Shown piece by piece: positions 52,101 through 63,298 of a DNA stretch of 64,000 bases. Source of the DNA: Yponomeuta sedellus (taxonomy: Eukaryota > Arthropoda > Insecta > Lepidoptera > Yponomeutidae); NCBI GenBank assembly GCA_934045075.1, contig OW203736.1:18488805-18552804 (forward strand). Reading direction: 5' to 3'. Both the position numbers and the translations under genes were made by a program. The notes below the pieces were generated by a model. The model saw only the letters and a list, made by a program, of their open reading frames with translations. It ran no database searches and had not been told where the DNA came from. Each line of letters begins with the position of its first letter. The stretch's first letter is position 1.

Positions 52101-54404
52101 TCATACAACGCAAAATTTAACTCTCTTTAATATTGCAATAACGAAGATTCCAGTCCAAAGTACCGTTTCCTAGCTAGAAGCACAAAACTGAAAGAAAGTG
52201 TGATAAGTTCGCGGTTTTTTGGCCCCCAAAAGTTGAGCTCACCTCCTGGGACCGTGCGAATTCGCATTACACGCATTTAAGATCAAATGATGGTATAAAA
52301 TGATATCCAGCTTTCTGGAAATTAATTCCTGGATTTTTTTTTATTTGATTGACCTATTATATTAACATCAAGAATTTAAAATGTCAAGAACATAAAAAAA
52401 ATAACATTCCATGCGATAATAAGTAAAAATGTCAAACAAGAGAGGTCACGGGGATAATATCAAATAGTATATCATTGTTATACTTATTTTAATCAATATA
52501 ATTATCAGTCAGAAATTCGATTATTGTATGATAGCAGTTTTTAAATAATATATTTTTTTATTTGTGCTTGAACAAGCCTAAGTCCAGTTCTCTTAATGCA
52601 CTAGACAGCTTATTATAAATTACAGGGCCCATGCAAAATACACTTTTGTGCACCAGCGCTGTATTTGTCCTCTGCGTAAACATATTTTCGTTTTATACCG
52701 TTTTAATCACTGACTGACTTGTGAAACTCGTATGAAACTAAATAGATATTGTGACTTTTATAACTACGCATGCCTATAGTATATTTTTGACTAAGGAACT
52801 AATAACCACGACAGTAAAATTGTATATTTTGACTTAAATTCTGGTTAACTGAAAACGGCATATTTTTATCTAGATTAGAAACTTAAAACCTCTCAAGAAC
52901 TACATTTGAGCTGATGAACTTCGTAACAATGTCCACCAGATAATGTGCTAGTTAATGAAAGTATTTGATGAACAAAGTGTTTTTTTTTACTTAAATTTGA
53001 AGTTCTAAATTCCCATCTCTGAAAGTCTTCATCAGAACATCACCAAATTACCCTGGGACAGCTTTTATATTATATTTTATGAAACATATGCATATTATTT
53101 ATGAATGGGCCTCATTAGGCCTTTTTTGCTGCTGTCCATTGAAAAGTTCTTTTCTCCATCTCTCAAAGTCTTCATGACATCTTCACCAAATTAAAATGGG
53201 ACCAATGGGACGCTATACCTAGTAGAACAAAAAAAAATATCGAAATAGGTTAAGATTTGACGAAGATAATGCGAAAACATAGTGAAAAATAATTAACATA
53301 CGCGTCGATGTGATAACCTCTTTTGAAGTCGGTTAAAATGGAAATGACTTTCATTAAATAAATATGTACATCATCTATAAAAATATCAACTGTAGCTACA
53401 CGGTTCATGAGAGTTTACGTTCAGCTTGGGGACAGACCGACAGACGGACATACCATCTTAGCAATTGGGTCCCGTTTTTACCCTCTGGTACGGAACCCTA
53501 AAATCTATGTTTTAGTTGGAAGTTATACTTAAAGGGCTATAGTTAATTATTGTTTATGTGGTTAATTATTCCAAGACATTATAAAATGTAAAGGTGATAT
53601 GCTGTCGACTGTTCCTCAACAGCAAGTTGCGAATTCAAAAACTAGGGGGTACAAACTGCGACCACGAGTTCTTATAGGAAGCTGCCATAATAATCGGTAC
53701 CGTTTTTAGTAAAGTTTTAAGCAACTTATTTGTCAATAAATCACATAAAAATTAAAAGATGTACCAACATAGCTTAATCGATCTTGTACTAGAAACCTTA
53801 AAAAAAAATATTTCTTCCACCTATTTTGCAAAATGTGAAATATCTGTGAACCATCCATGAGGTATATTTTCATGTATCCTTTTCGAAAATTTCTATACAT
53901 TTACCACGGATATCCGTGACATTTACTATCTGCGAACGGTTTAATCAGTGATGTCTGCGCGCGCCCCAGTCCCTTCTGTGTGGCCCAATTATTTCTATTA
54001 GCGCCATCTATCGTGGAGTAGCATAGACTAGTGAGATTGGGCACAAGCAACTCATTATCAAGTACGGTAGCTGACTGGGTTACGAAAGATTGATTAAAAT
54101 AATTAAGTTATCTCGATCTTAATAACTTATTGATTAAATCATTGGATTTTTTAATATTAATTTATAAAAAAATAAACTATTAGGGAAATGTGGTTCAATT
54201 TCGTTATTTCACAGAAAATGTAATAAGTTAGTCACAAATTTTACCGACAAGCGACGTCAGCGCCAGGATCCGAAAAAAGCTATTGAATGATCTTCTATCC
54301 TTACTTCAAATTCAATGTCAATAGTCTATAGGAGACTTTACATACCACACACTCTTTTCATACTGCGCTTATGCACGATTATATCTTGGTTTATTGTAAC
54401 GATT
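52101..54404. other. Unassigned AT-rich repeat-like DNA
   Basis: No gene visible. 53150-53504 belongs to the end of the interspersed repeat; 53505-54404 is not recognised. Confidence 0.4.
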
Positions 54405-54517
54405 TTACATGTTTGTGATGTCGTTGTTTCTGGTTCCCACGACACAGGGTATCCTAGTGTGGGGCCAGAAGCAATGTATGTGCTTGTATGTAAATGTTAT
54501 GTTATGTTATTTTTATC
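54405..54517 (+). mobile_element. 5'-truncated SINE copy
   Basis: Nearly identical to the body of the SINE at 46902 ('gttgtttctggttcccacga'), without the tRNA-like head, ending in 'gttatgttatgtta' repeats. Confidence 0.8.
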
Positions 54518-54594
54518 GATCATCAGTTGTGAGAAAAAATTACGAAATGTCTGAAAAGAAAAATATAGTATGCGTTAGTCAGGTTTTGTGGTTT

Positions 54595-54685
54595 GTCAGG
54601 ATCGTGGCAGGTGGCAGTTCCTGGTCTCTGCCTACCCCTCTGGGATACAGGCGTGAGCTTATGTATGTATGTATAAATACATTGA
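54595..54685 (+). mobile_element. LINE 3' tail fragment
   Basis: 'gtcaggatcgtggcaggtgg' to 'gcgtgagcttatgtatgtat', the same 3' end as at 47995, with a TATG-repeat tail. Confidence 0.7.
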
Positions 54686-55075
54686 TAGTGGCTGTTGATA
54701 GGAGGCAAAAAAAGTAAAATGAGGTAGGTTTAATATCGACATTTATTATGGTAGTGATTACAGTATTATTAGTGATTATTGTCTGAGAGATACGTTTCAA
54801 AACATATCTCTTTTAAAACACCTGAGCTGAGCGCGCGCGTGTGTGTTGCAATAAGGGCTAGAGCACGCGCCGTCACTCATTACCGACGGAGACGATCTTG
54901 TTTTCATTGAAATAAGGACGAAAATGTCTCATCAAGTCATGACACTTCAGCGGTGATGCGGCCTCTATTTTGGAATGAGCTGTTCTGTGATTGGATGCGC
55001 GTGATATTCGCAGTCCCTTTCGTGCGATCCATCATATAGAATCGGGTGAAGTTGTAGGTAGGTATATTTGTGTAC
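54686..55075. other. Unassigned right inner flank of the TA element
   Basis: No gene. A GC-rich patch with (cg)n-like 'gagcgcgcgcgtgtgtg' at 54828; probably original body of the TA-flanked element. Confidence 0.35.
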
Positions 55076-55096
55076 CGTGACGTGCTGCCGGCTGTA

Positions 55097-55865
55097 CGAG
55101 CCGGCAAACCCACATGCTATTGAACTGGATCATAGCTACATAAAACAAACTTCTGAAAATGTTTAAAAAAAATTACATCTGCACAATATAACCGCAGAAT
55201 TAGCAAATGCTATTGAAGCAGAGACTCGTGGTCAAGCACTGAATAAGAAATGGATAAAATACCGAGATGATAGAATGAGAGCAAGCAAATTTCACACAAT
55301 ATGTCATTTAAAAATACAAACACAGAAAAAGTTTGCCAATCAGATGTTGGAACAACGTCAGTTTTTCTCGAGAGCAACAAATCATAGTGTCATAAATGAA
55401 AATGTAGCCCTTCGACAATACATGGAGGAGTTTAACTTGGAAGTCATACCCTGTGGTCTTTTTATATCCTGTGAACGGCCATATTTAGCAGAATCGCCAG
55501 ACGGTCTTTTAGGTGACGAGACACTAGTTGAGATAAAATGCTTATATGCTAATAGGAGTGAAAGAATAAGTGATCTTACTGTGCCATACTTGTCTAAAGG
55601 GGAAATGGGAGACTTTAAATTGAAATATGAAATATTTCCCTACTATTACCAGATACAGGGACAAATGTACTGCACTGAGAGAAAATATTGTAACTTGATA
55701 ATATATACCTTCAAAGATAATAGAGTCGTCTATGTTGACAGAGATGAGGAATTTATAAATGGTATGCTTTTAAAGCTGGACCAGTTTTATTATTCACATT
55801 TTAAACAGGGCCTTTTAAATAAATATTTGTATAAAAATTACTTGGATATAATAAAAAAGAATTAA
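55097..55865 (+). pseudogene. SWIM-YqaJ gene, YqaJ nuclease part
   Basis: Second half of the gene started at 43706. Coding resumes directly after the TA (EPANPHAIELDHSYI); one TAA at 55164 breaks the frame, which is then open to 55865. The YqaJ/lambda-exonuclease core is clear: a Gln-rich N-terminal helix, GLFISCERPYLAESPDGLLG, then LVEIKC (the D...ExK catalytic set) and the QIQGQMYCTERKYCNLIIYT strand. Such nucleases trim or process DNA ends; ISL2EU-type transposons carry one beside their transposase. Confidence 0.8.
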
Positions 55866-56585
55866 AATGTCTGTGTAAAGTTTTATTTAACTATTCACAT
55901 TTCTATGCACTATTTCACCTTCTCTGAAGTTACATAACATTAAGCATACGAAAAATATTCTAGATAACAGTGGGACATAAAAAGCATTTACGTCTGATTT
56001 CAAAATTTTGTATGTTTTGGTTAAACCAATAAGGCGTTCAATATTTTAATATATTTTTTTAAAGGAGGTAAAATAAAGTGGAGTTAAAAATAAAAGAAGA
56101 AAATCCTCACAAACGGTATAATACAAAAAACCAATGAGGGTTACAATTAAAAATGGGCCTGAGGGGCCGCATCCCATAAATGTGCTTTACACTGTAACAC
56201 CTTATTTTAACAACCTTAAAAGGTACACCTTATGTAATAGTACATGTTATATTATACTAAATTCACAAAAGTCCCATTTAACTTCACAAAAATCCAACTT
56301 TACGGAACCCGCATGCAGACCGGAGAGCTGAGGCCTGTCCGCTTATCCTGGGTTCCAGGGTATAAATAAAACCCAGAGATATGAAGAATAGACGAAGAAG
56401 TAGAAGGACGAAGTAGAAGTAGTAGAAGTAGAAGGCGCCCTGCTGGTGTATTCCTGAAAGGCAGAGACAACAAAATTGTACACTCCCACTTAAAGGGAAT
56501 AAATGGGTTAACTAAAACGTGAATAAGTTAACTGATCTAACAACTTTCAAAATACAGCATCTTGCAGTCATATTCAAATAAAGAA
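55866..56585. other. Unassigned, with a short GAAGTA-rich repeat
   Basis: No supported gene. 56385-56440 is a purine simple repeat built from 'gaagta' and 'gaag'. Lies between the two convergent genes of the element. Confidence 0.45.
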
Positions 56586-57030
56586 AAGTTAGAAATTATG
56601 AACCAAAATGTATGTAAAATATAAATATAACATTTCATGAGAAAATATTAAGTAATTTCGTATGATTTAACATGTAAAAGATGCAGGGGCCAGCAACCAA
56701 CGTTCCTAGGCCACGCAATTGCCTGCAGCACTGTTAGTTTCAAAGTTATAAAACGAAATGTATGCAAAACACAAAAAACAGATTTTAACAGAAAATACTA
56801 AAGTATCTTATATGATTTAATATGTAAAACATGCGTGAGCAGGGACAAACATTCCTATTGCCTGTAGGACAATTAATTTCCAAGTTACAGACCACAATGT
56901 ATGTGAAACATAAATATCACATTTTAACAGAAAATATTAAGTAATTTCGTATGATTCAATACGAGTATGTAAAAGCTAATATTCCTATGCCACTCAATTG
57001 CCTGCAGCACCATTAATTTAGAAGTTATGA
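56586..57030. repeat. Minisatellite, about three ~140-bp units
   Basis: Units begin 'gttatgaaccaaaatgtatg' or variants at about 56592, 56746 and 56886, with a partial fourth at 57026. Each holds 'cagaaaatattaagtaattt' and 'cctgcagcac'-like blocks. Divergence among units is moderate. Confidence 0.75.
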
Positions 57031-57617
57031 ACCAAAACGTTCGTTAGCCTCAAGGAAAATCTACCCTCATGGTAGAAAAAAATGCAGTACTTACATCGTC
57101 CTGGGTCGTGGCACGCTTCCAGGACGGTGCAGGCGAGTACTACGCCTTCTGTAGCCAGCTGGGTAACAAAATAACACAAGCCTTAGCCGAATTCAAACAA
57201 CTACAAAAGAACGTGCACGGTGTCAGTCCAATAAATCTGGTAAACTCACCGAAGCTGGCCTTCTCCAGTGGTTTAGAACCAATGGTCCATCAAAAGACCG
57301 GCAGGTCCACTGTAAGGAAACCACAAAAAAGGTGGAAATAACTAGACCACGAGCAAAACAACTAAAGAGGGGCTAGATTACCTTGAAAGGCATTAGAAAC
57401 AAAGAAATAATCAAGATTCTTACCCATTTTAAGGATGGTTTAAGCTTGATCACATCAAGGCGACCCTTTCGCCGTCTGCGCACAAAAGCAAGTGCCGGCC
57501 ACAGACCAGCCAAAACGCCGGCTCATATTGCTTTTTGTTGCACAGACTAATTGAAGGCCGTTCCGTCTACACAGCGGTCCGGTCGCCGAACGAAAAAATT
57601 TAACGAAAAATAAACCC
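57031..57617. other. Unassigned
   Basis: A short plus ORF at 57069-57341 has no recognised domain. 57470-57600 is GC-rich and changes abruptly where the transposase C-terminus is cut off, so a junction is likely near 57617. Confidence 0.35.
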
Positions 57618-57991
57618 CGCTACAATATGAATGCGATTACTTGCTAACTTCCGGTCATGCCTCAGCTTTATCCCAGGGAGTTGGGTTAATCCTTTCAAAA
57701 ATGTTGGGGTGTAAATGGCAATGTTTTTGTGTTCAAACAAATCTTGAACATTGAAGCCACGATCGGCCATTATGGCATCATGCTCATCATATTTGGCCAA
57801 GAGAGAGCTCCGTTCTGTTATCTGCCGATCGCTTGTGGAACCTGCATAGCCATCAGAGCAAAATGACAGGAAGCCTCTTGGTGTCGCTCCTACTAATTTT
57901 TTTACAGTGTTATGATGTTTGTAACTACTAAATGTGGCTTGTTGAGCAGTAGGATTTTCGGGTTTGGTAATTGGTATTTCAGTGCCATCTG

Positions 57992-58715
57992 AGTAGCTGA
58001 GTGCCAAAGCACACGTATTACGGACTACTGCTTTGGCACTCAGCTACTCGGCCGCGGAGTACGCTAGCCCTGTCTGGAGTAACTCTGCGCATACTGGTCA
58101 TGTCGACGTGGCCCTAAACGAGACTTGCCGTCTCATCATGGGCTGCTTAAGACCGACTCCGACCGCCAAGCTACATTTGCTTGCCGGAATAGCGCCACCA
58201 GCAATTCGTAGAGAAGCTGCCGCTGCTACTGAACGGTAGAGACAAGCAAATGATGACCGCCATCCAATGCATAGCCATGTCCCAACGAAAAAGCGGCTAA
58301 AGTCCCGGAAAAGTTTCACTACTTTTAAGCCACTTGACGGGGAAACACCGGCGGAACTTCGACTGCGTAGGTGGAGGGAGCAGACAAAACACCTTCCTGA
58401 CTTCATAAAGCCGGTGGAGTCAATACCACCTGGAGGGCATGAGCAGTGGGGAGTATGGAGATCGCTGAACCGTCTGCGCGCTGGTGTTGCTCGATCCAGA
58501 GATAACCTAAAGAGATGGGGGATCCTGCCCGAAGATGCTGACATCTTGTGCCGATGTGGAGCTGCACAAACCACAATGCATCTTTGTGTCTGCCCTGAAG
58601 CTCGACAGTGCAGTTTGCGGGATCTCATGGAGGCATCATCCGGCGCGCTCACAGTGGCGCGGTTTTGGGAGCGAGATGTCTGAGAGGAGGGCGGCGCTTT
58701 CGACACGAAAGAAGA
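57992..58715 (+). mobile_element. LINE 3' fragment with 5' snap-back, inside the transposase
   Basis: Flanked by a 10-bp duplication AGTGCCATCT (57982-57991 and 58716-58725 region). The coding part (about 58030-58683, one TAG at 58238) is a reverse-transcriptase C-terminus: SAAEYASPVWSNSAHTGHVD, LIMGCLRPTPTAKLHLLAG and a CRCG...HLCVCPEA knuckle. The tail is 'gaaagaagaag'. The first 21 bases are an inverted copy of 58029-58049. Confidence 0.85.
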
Positions 58716-59296
58716 AGAGTGCCATCTACTACGACCCTAGTTGATGGGTGATGTTGACGAAATTGTTTTGGCATATAATAATTCACCAACTCACGACTTG
58801 GCCAGTTTTCAACTTTTGACCATAATTCGTAAACAAAATTGACCCATGTCACAAAAATATTTCCAACTTGTGCTGTACTGATGTTAAACATTTTACAGAG
58901 CTCAAAATCTTCTTTATTTCTTCGTAACTTTGTCAACATTACAAGAAATTGATCTTCCACACTCAAATTTATAACTCTACTGCCTCTTTACCGCAAATAA
59001 TTAGCAATGGGCAGTAGTGTTGACAATACCAGTTTAAATTTATTTATATCTTCCAACCCTGTGTAAAATGAAACTGATTTCAGATCTGACATGTTTTCAG
59101 ATGATAAAAGTTTAAATTTATGAGGAGTTTGCGTTGAAACTGTCTTTGCTTGCACTAATTCACTATTATGATCATCACTAGGCTCAGATCTGAGTTCAAT
59201 CTCAATTTGAACATCATGTGTTTCGGTCACATTCTGATCTCCTTGAATACTTTCCTCATTATACTATTTTTATTTTTAATGCAGTAACCCGTGCTA

Positions 59297-59360
59297 AGGA
59301 AATGAAATGAAAATGGAAATGGAAATGGAAACGGAAACGGAAACGGAAATGAAATGAAAT
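59297..59360. repeat. GAAATG/GGAAAC hexanucleotide repeat
   Basis: A run of 'gaaatg' and 'gaaacg' units next to 'atttattgggt', which on minus reads as an AATAAA signal followed by this tail. Likely a retroelement 3' tail on minus. Confidence 0.75.
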
Positions 59361-59641
59361 TTATTGGGTAGAAAAAGAAACCTTTCACATTGCTTTACAC
59401 TGTTTGTTAAACTTAAAATATTTATGAAGATGTAATGTCGTTGAGGTTTCAGTTTTAAAGTTACAGCTGATATCTAAGCTAGACTAGGTCTGTAATATAG
59501 ATATCAGCTTCCATTAATTATGTAGTCTGAGGCTACAATACAGTAGCACGAGTGAAAACCTGAAGGGCACAGATGTTTGTTTACTTTAAATTATTGTTAA
59601 GTTTACTTATCGCTAAGCTTAATTAAATAGGACAAATTTAA

Positions 59642-59753
59642 AAACCTATTTAGAGGCTAAAAATGCCAGGCACGGCACCTGGCACGGATGGCCAGAGGTT
59701 GCGGGTTCGAATCCCGGCATGGGTGAAACTTTTAGCCTCTAAATAGGTTTTTA
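59642..59753. repeat. Foldback enclosing a tRNA-like fragment
   Basis: 'acctatttagaggctaaaa' at left pairs with 'ttttagcctctaaataggt' at right. Between them is a B-box-like 'ggttcgaatcccgg' stretch and a short 'ggcacggcacctggcacgg' block. It replaces the end of THAP-transposase exon 2. Confidence 0.8.
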
Positions 59754-60608
59754 TACTTTCTTCATGTTGTGAAGTAGAAGGAAATAATTGTTTCCTAGCA
59801 GAACGATCAAGGTATCTCCGTTCCCTGGAAGCTGCGTTAGTACAAACTGTCCGATTCCATGAGAAAATACTAGGTATTGCTGTTCTTTTCAAGTATTTAT
59901 GTACTTGTGGCAATCCTAAAACGAAAGACATAAGTAGATTAGTTTTAGATAGGTACCTATATGATAAATTTTGCTTTATATTCTTGTGTACTACTAAAAC
60001 TACCAATACAGCTTATAGTAAGGCGCATACCTGTAGAAGTACTCATTTGCTGAAAGTCTGTTCTTTGAAGTGCCTGAAACATAACCTAGAATTGTTTGTT
60101 TATTTAAAGTTTTTTATTTTCGTGGCCTTTTCCCACAATTTTCTCATTCGGGGATCCTTAGGAAAAGTATGATTTCCATTTTCACTACATCCAATGGCTA
60201 CACAACGAGGCATATTTTCGAGTTATGGCATAAAAACTTGTTCAAATTAATAGTTTTGTATGGGATTTGACAGTTGTCTTGGGTCAAGTGATACCAATGC
60301 TAGTTTGACAGTTTTCCTCCCCATTGTTTAGACCTGCCTGTGCGCTTTTGTTGTTGACCTTTTCTATCGTAAGGGACATTATATACTGATTGTTGCCTTT
60401 GTTACCCATTACAGTCATGTCATGAGAAAGCAAATTTTCACAGTCGTCCATAGCTTGTCTTTCGGTACGTTATTGTGTGATTATCGTGATTTTTTCTGTG
60501 ATTGTCCTGTTAACCTTTGACTCCGATCGATTCTTAATACTCTGACATCTACTTCGTTTACCTGACTCTGATTTTGCCTCAATTATCGGACTGTGATATA
60601 TTTGGAAA

Positions 60609-63298
60609 ATGTTCCTACCGCGAGGACGCCAAGTGTGTTTGTTATGCAGTATATCTGTACTGCGCATTCGAAGGATTACTTTGACTACGAATATTCGTAA
60701 TCGACATGCTTGTGCCATGGAGAGTATTCAATCAGCGCTCCCATACGAGGTGAGTGTAGTGATTACTATTACCACGGTTTTTCCTAACATGCAATAATAT
60801 TATATGTGAAAATAACTCTGTCTGTCTGTTACCATTTTACGCTTAAACGGCTGAAGTGATTTTGATGAATTTGGTATAGATATAGTAGGTAGATGGGACC
60901 TTGGAGAAGGACATTAGGCTACTCTAGTAGTTATATTACTTATAGTTACTCTAGTAGTTATTTTACTTATAGTTACTCTGGTAGTATTAAATATTGAAGA
61001 CCTCTGTGGCGCAGTGGTATATCAGCAGTCGTCCTGCAGCGCAATAGGTTATATGGGTTGGATCCCCACCAAGGACAATTCTTCGTGCGATCCACAATTA
61101 ATTGGTCCTGGGTCTGGTTATAATTTGTGTCCGTTGATTATATGTCTGTAAAGATCCCCGCGATACAGGACTTGATGTAAGTGCGAGAGTTGAAAGCTAG
61201 TATTTCTATAATTATTAGACATGGAACGAATACTATATTCGCCGTATGCCAAAATATTCGGTGAGCTTAATAATATATAAGGCTCTAAGGTATAATGTCT
61301 ATTTGTGCTTCGCGTTAATTACAGTTGACCATTGCCACACACTTTTATTTTTATATAAACTGATCACCTCAGCCTCATTAATTGTTGATATTTACTGTTC
61401 GCGCATTTTTAATCTACAATTTTTTTTATATTCTTCAGCTCACTTATAACAACGAGGAATATGTTTGTTTCAGTTGTTGGATGCAAGCTCAACGAGGAAG
61501 TATTCCGCAGCGCAATGCGGAGGGTGAAGATCGACCTATTGTTCATCAACCTGTAGTCGAACAGAAACAGGCAGTCGCTCCAGAGCAAAAGGTCATGCCA
61601 AATGAAGCACAAACTCAACCTGGAGAAAATCCAGAACAAAACCAGCCCCTATTGGACCAAGAACACCCCGAAGTCGAAGAACAAAGGCAACCGATTAAAC
61701 AAAATGCATTAGTTAATAACAATGCTGTTTTCAATTTAAATGGATTTTCACGAGGTCCGCATTCAGGAAATTCATGTATATTTCGCGGATGATGCGGAAA
61801 CTGCAAAAATGAAAATGATCATGGAGTATAACTATTATATTCCTTTAAACGCACGTGTTTGCAGTGACTACTTGCAAACTGATAGTTGGCAGATGTTATT
61901 GGAGGCACCAAACCGGCGTTTTGATTTCAATCCGCAATACATGGTCGATATAATTTGTTTATTAAAACAACACAATAAACATTTGCTAGATTTTGAGGCA
62001 ATAGAGGACTTTGAAATAACAGAATTACATTACTGGACAGGTCGAACGCGGGATGAATTTATTAGAATTCACCCTCTTTGTCTAGAAGAACTAGGAAACC
62101 TAAAACTGTATTAGCTATTTATTTGTCAAAAATAAGAACAGGAGAAGCTCACGATAGATTGGCTTCCATAGTACACATGATGCGTCAAAATCTAGAAAAG
62201 AAATTGAACTTAGCTAAGCATGCTTAACCGAAGATTTCGTGCCTCTACATTTAGGTTTTAATCATATAAGCCGACAAGAAGTTGCAAGGCGAAATCTTTC
62301 ATTACCAAATACGTTATTTGGCAGTCCTGATTATTCAAAAGCAATTGTTATTTGCGATGCTACTTATATATATACGTCCAAAAAAGCACGAACTTTGCAT
62401 TTCAGAAAGACACTTACAGCCCACGTAAATACCGAAATCTTTTAAAACCATTCATGACGGATATAATTTAGAGGTTGAAGGTCCATACTCTGGCAACAAA
62501 AATGATGCTACTATTTTAAGGGAATTATTAGAGAGAGAAGGTGGCGTTATGCCATGGTATCTGAACTCTGGCGACATTTTATTTTAGATAGAGTTTTCCG
62601 TGATGTGACTAGTGAATTAGCAACCTATGGTTTTATAGGTGTAATGCCAGAAGTGGACGAGCATCGCAATTAAAACGGCACAGGCTAATAAATCAAGGTT
62701 GTGTGCAATATGCCGGTGGCCCGTTGAGGTCGTAAACGGGAGATTTAAGCGAGACAAATATTGTTTCGACAAACTTATTTTAATAAATCTATGTTACACA
62801 TGTTCGAGGACTTTAGGATTGCAGCAGCACTAATTAACGCCTTTCATATCCCTCGCATGGATAATCGTCATGCTGAATAACTTAAAGAAATAACAAGAAA
62901 CCGAGTTCATGTTCCAAATAGATTGGCAGATTATGTGGACGAAAACCACTTAAATAGACAGAGAACGATCTTTTTTTAATATTACGGCAGATGTGCCTAA
63001 TCTTCCTCATTTTCCTGTATTGTCCGAAGACGAATTGATGTTGTGCTCAGTAGGCACTCACCAACTGAAACTTGCTGCGAGCTATTATAGCGAACATGTC
63101 CGCGGAAGGAATTATATCATTGAATCATGTGCAGATACGCAACTAAGAGGTTTAGAAGAGTTTAAATTAGCATTTGGAAATGTTTGGTTACTGAGAGCGG
63201 GAATTAAAAGCCGACACAGTCATTCTAGAAAATATATTCGATGTATATTTCTAGATAATAACTCACAGGGAAGAAATAGTATAAGTAACTATTGTTGA
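60609..63298 (+). pseudogene. IS5/PIF-type transposase gene, spliced and decayed
   Basis: Exon 1 (60609-60749) encodes MFLPRGRQVCLLCSISVLRI and ends GAG|GTGAGT. Exon 2 begins at 61439 after 'ttcttcag' in phase with LTYNNEEYVCFSCWM; the two CxxC pairs may bind one zinc. Frames then drift: YYIPLNARVCSDYLQ, ELHYWTGRTRDEF, a broken HTH, EDFVPLHLGF, then the first catalytic region VICDATYIYTSKK, the second GPYSGNKNDATIL, and remnants up to 63298. Many stops, so inactive. Intron 1 holds a SINE. Confidence 0.7.
60998..61205 (+). mobile_element. tRNA-headed SINE in the transposase intron
   Basis: A box 'tggcgcagtgg', B box 'gggttggatcc', then a body 'ggtcctgggtctggttataa' to 'gatacaggacttgatgtaag'. 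Same orientation as the gene. The head begins 'gacctctgtggcg' like the SINE at 46902, so they are related. Confidence 0.75.

Larger units (their letters stand above)
49447..53504 (+). repeat. Lepidopteran interspersed repeat, forward copy, filled by insertions
   Basis: Starts 'ggccaagtccgagtctgact' with 'agggttccgta' and ends 'ctggtacggaaccct' after 'gacagaccgacagacggac'. It matches the family at 45243 in the other orientation. Between the two ends lie the mariner-bearing unit and an RTE tail. Confidence 0.65.
44469..55094. mobile_element. 10.6-kb TA-flanked insertion in the SWIM-YqaJ gene
   Basis: The ends are 23-bp inverted repeats (CAGTCGACAGCACGTCACGG and onward at left; the mirror copy at right has two mismatches) flanked by TA at 44467-44468 and 55095-55096. 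A CAGT-like tip with TA duplication fits the Tc1/mariner group. No transposase of its own is seen; the inside is filled with later insertions. Removing it restores the host frame exactly. Confidence 0.8.
57600..60213 (-). pseudogene. THAP-DDE transposase (ISL2EU-like), broken
   Basis: A transposase with a THAP finger and DDE_Tnp_4 nuclease. THAP exon from ATG 60213: MPRCVAIGC, HTFPKDPRMRKLW, a TAA at 60102, then LCFRHFKEQTF. Exon 2 (about 59914-59745) has KRTAIPSIFSW. A linker follows (59230), a TAA at 58990, then an HTH region (LSVEDQFLVMLTKLRRN, WPSRELVNYYMP). The DDE part is split by a LINE at 58715-57992, giving VVVDGT before it and EIPITKP after it, then SDGYAGSTSDRQIT and DAIMADRGFNV. 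The C-terminus with the last Glu is lost near 57617. It converges with the YqaJ gene. Confidence 0.82.

Noticed and set aside
57069..57341. 90-codon plus ORF as a host gene
   Set aside because: No recognised domain, no splice sites, and it sits between the minisatellite and a truncated transposase.
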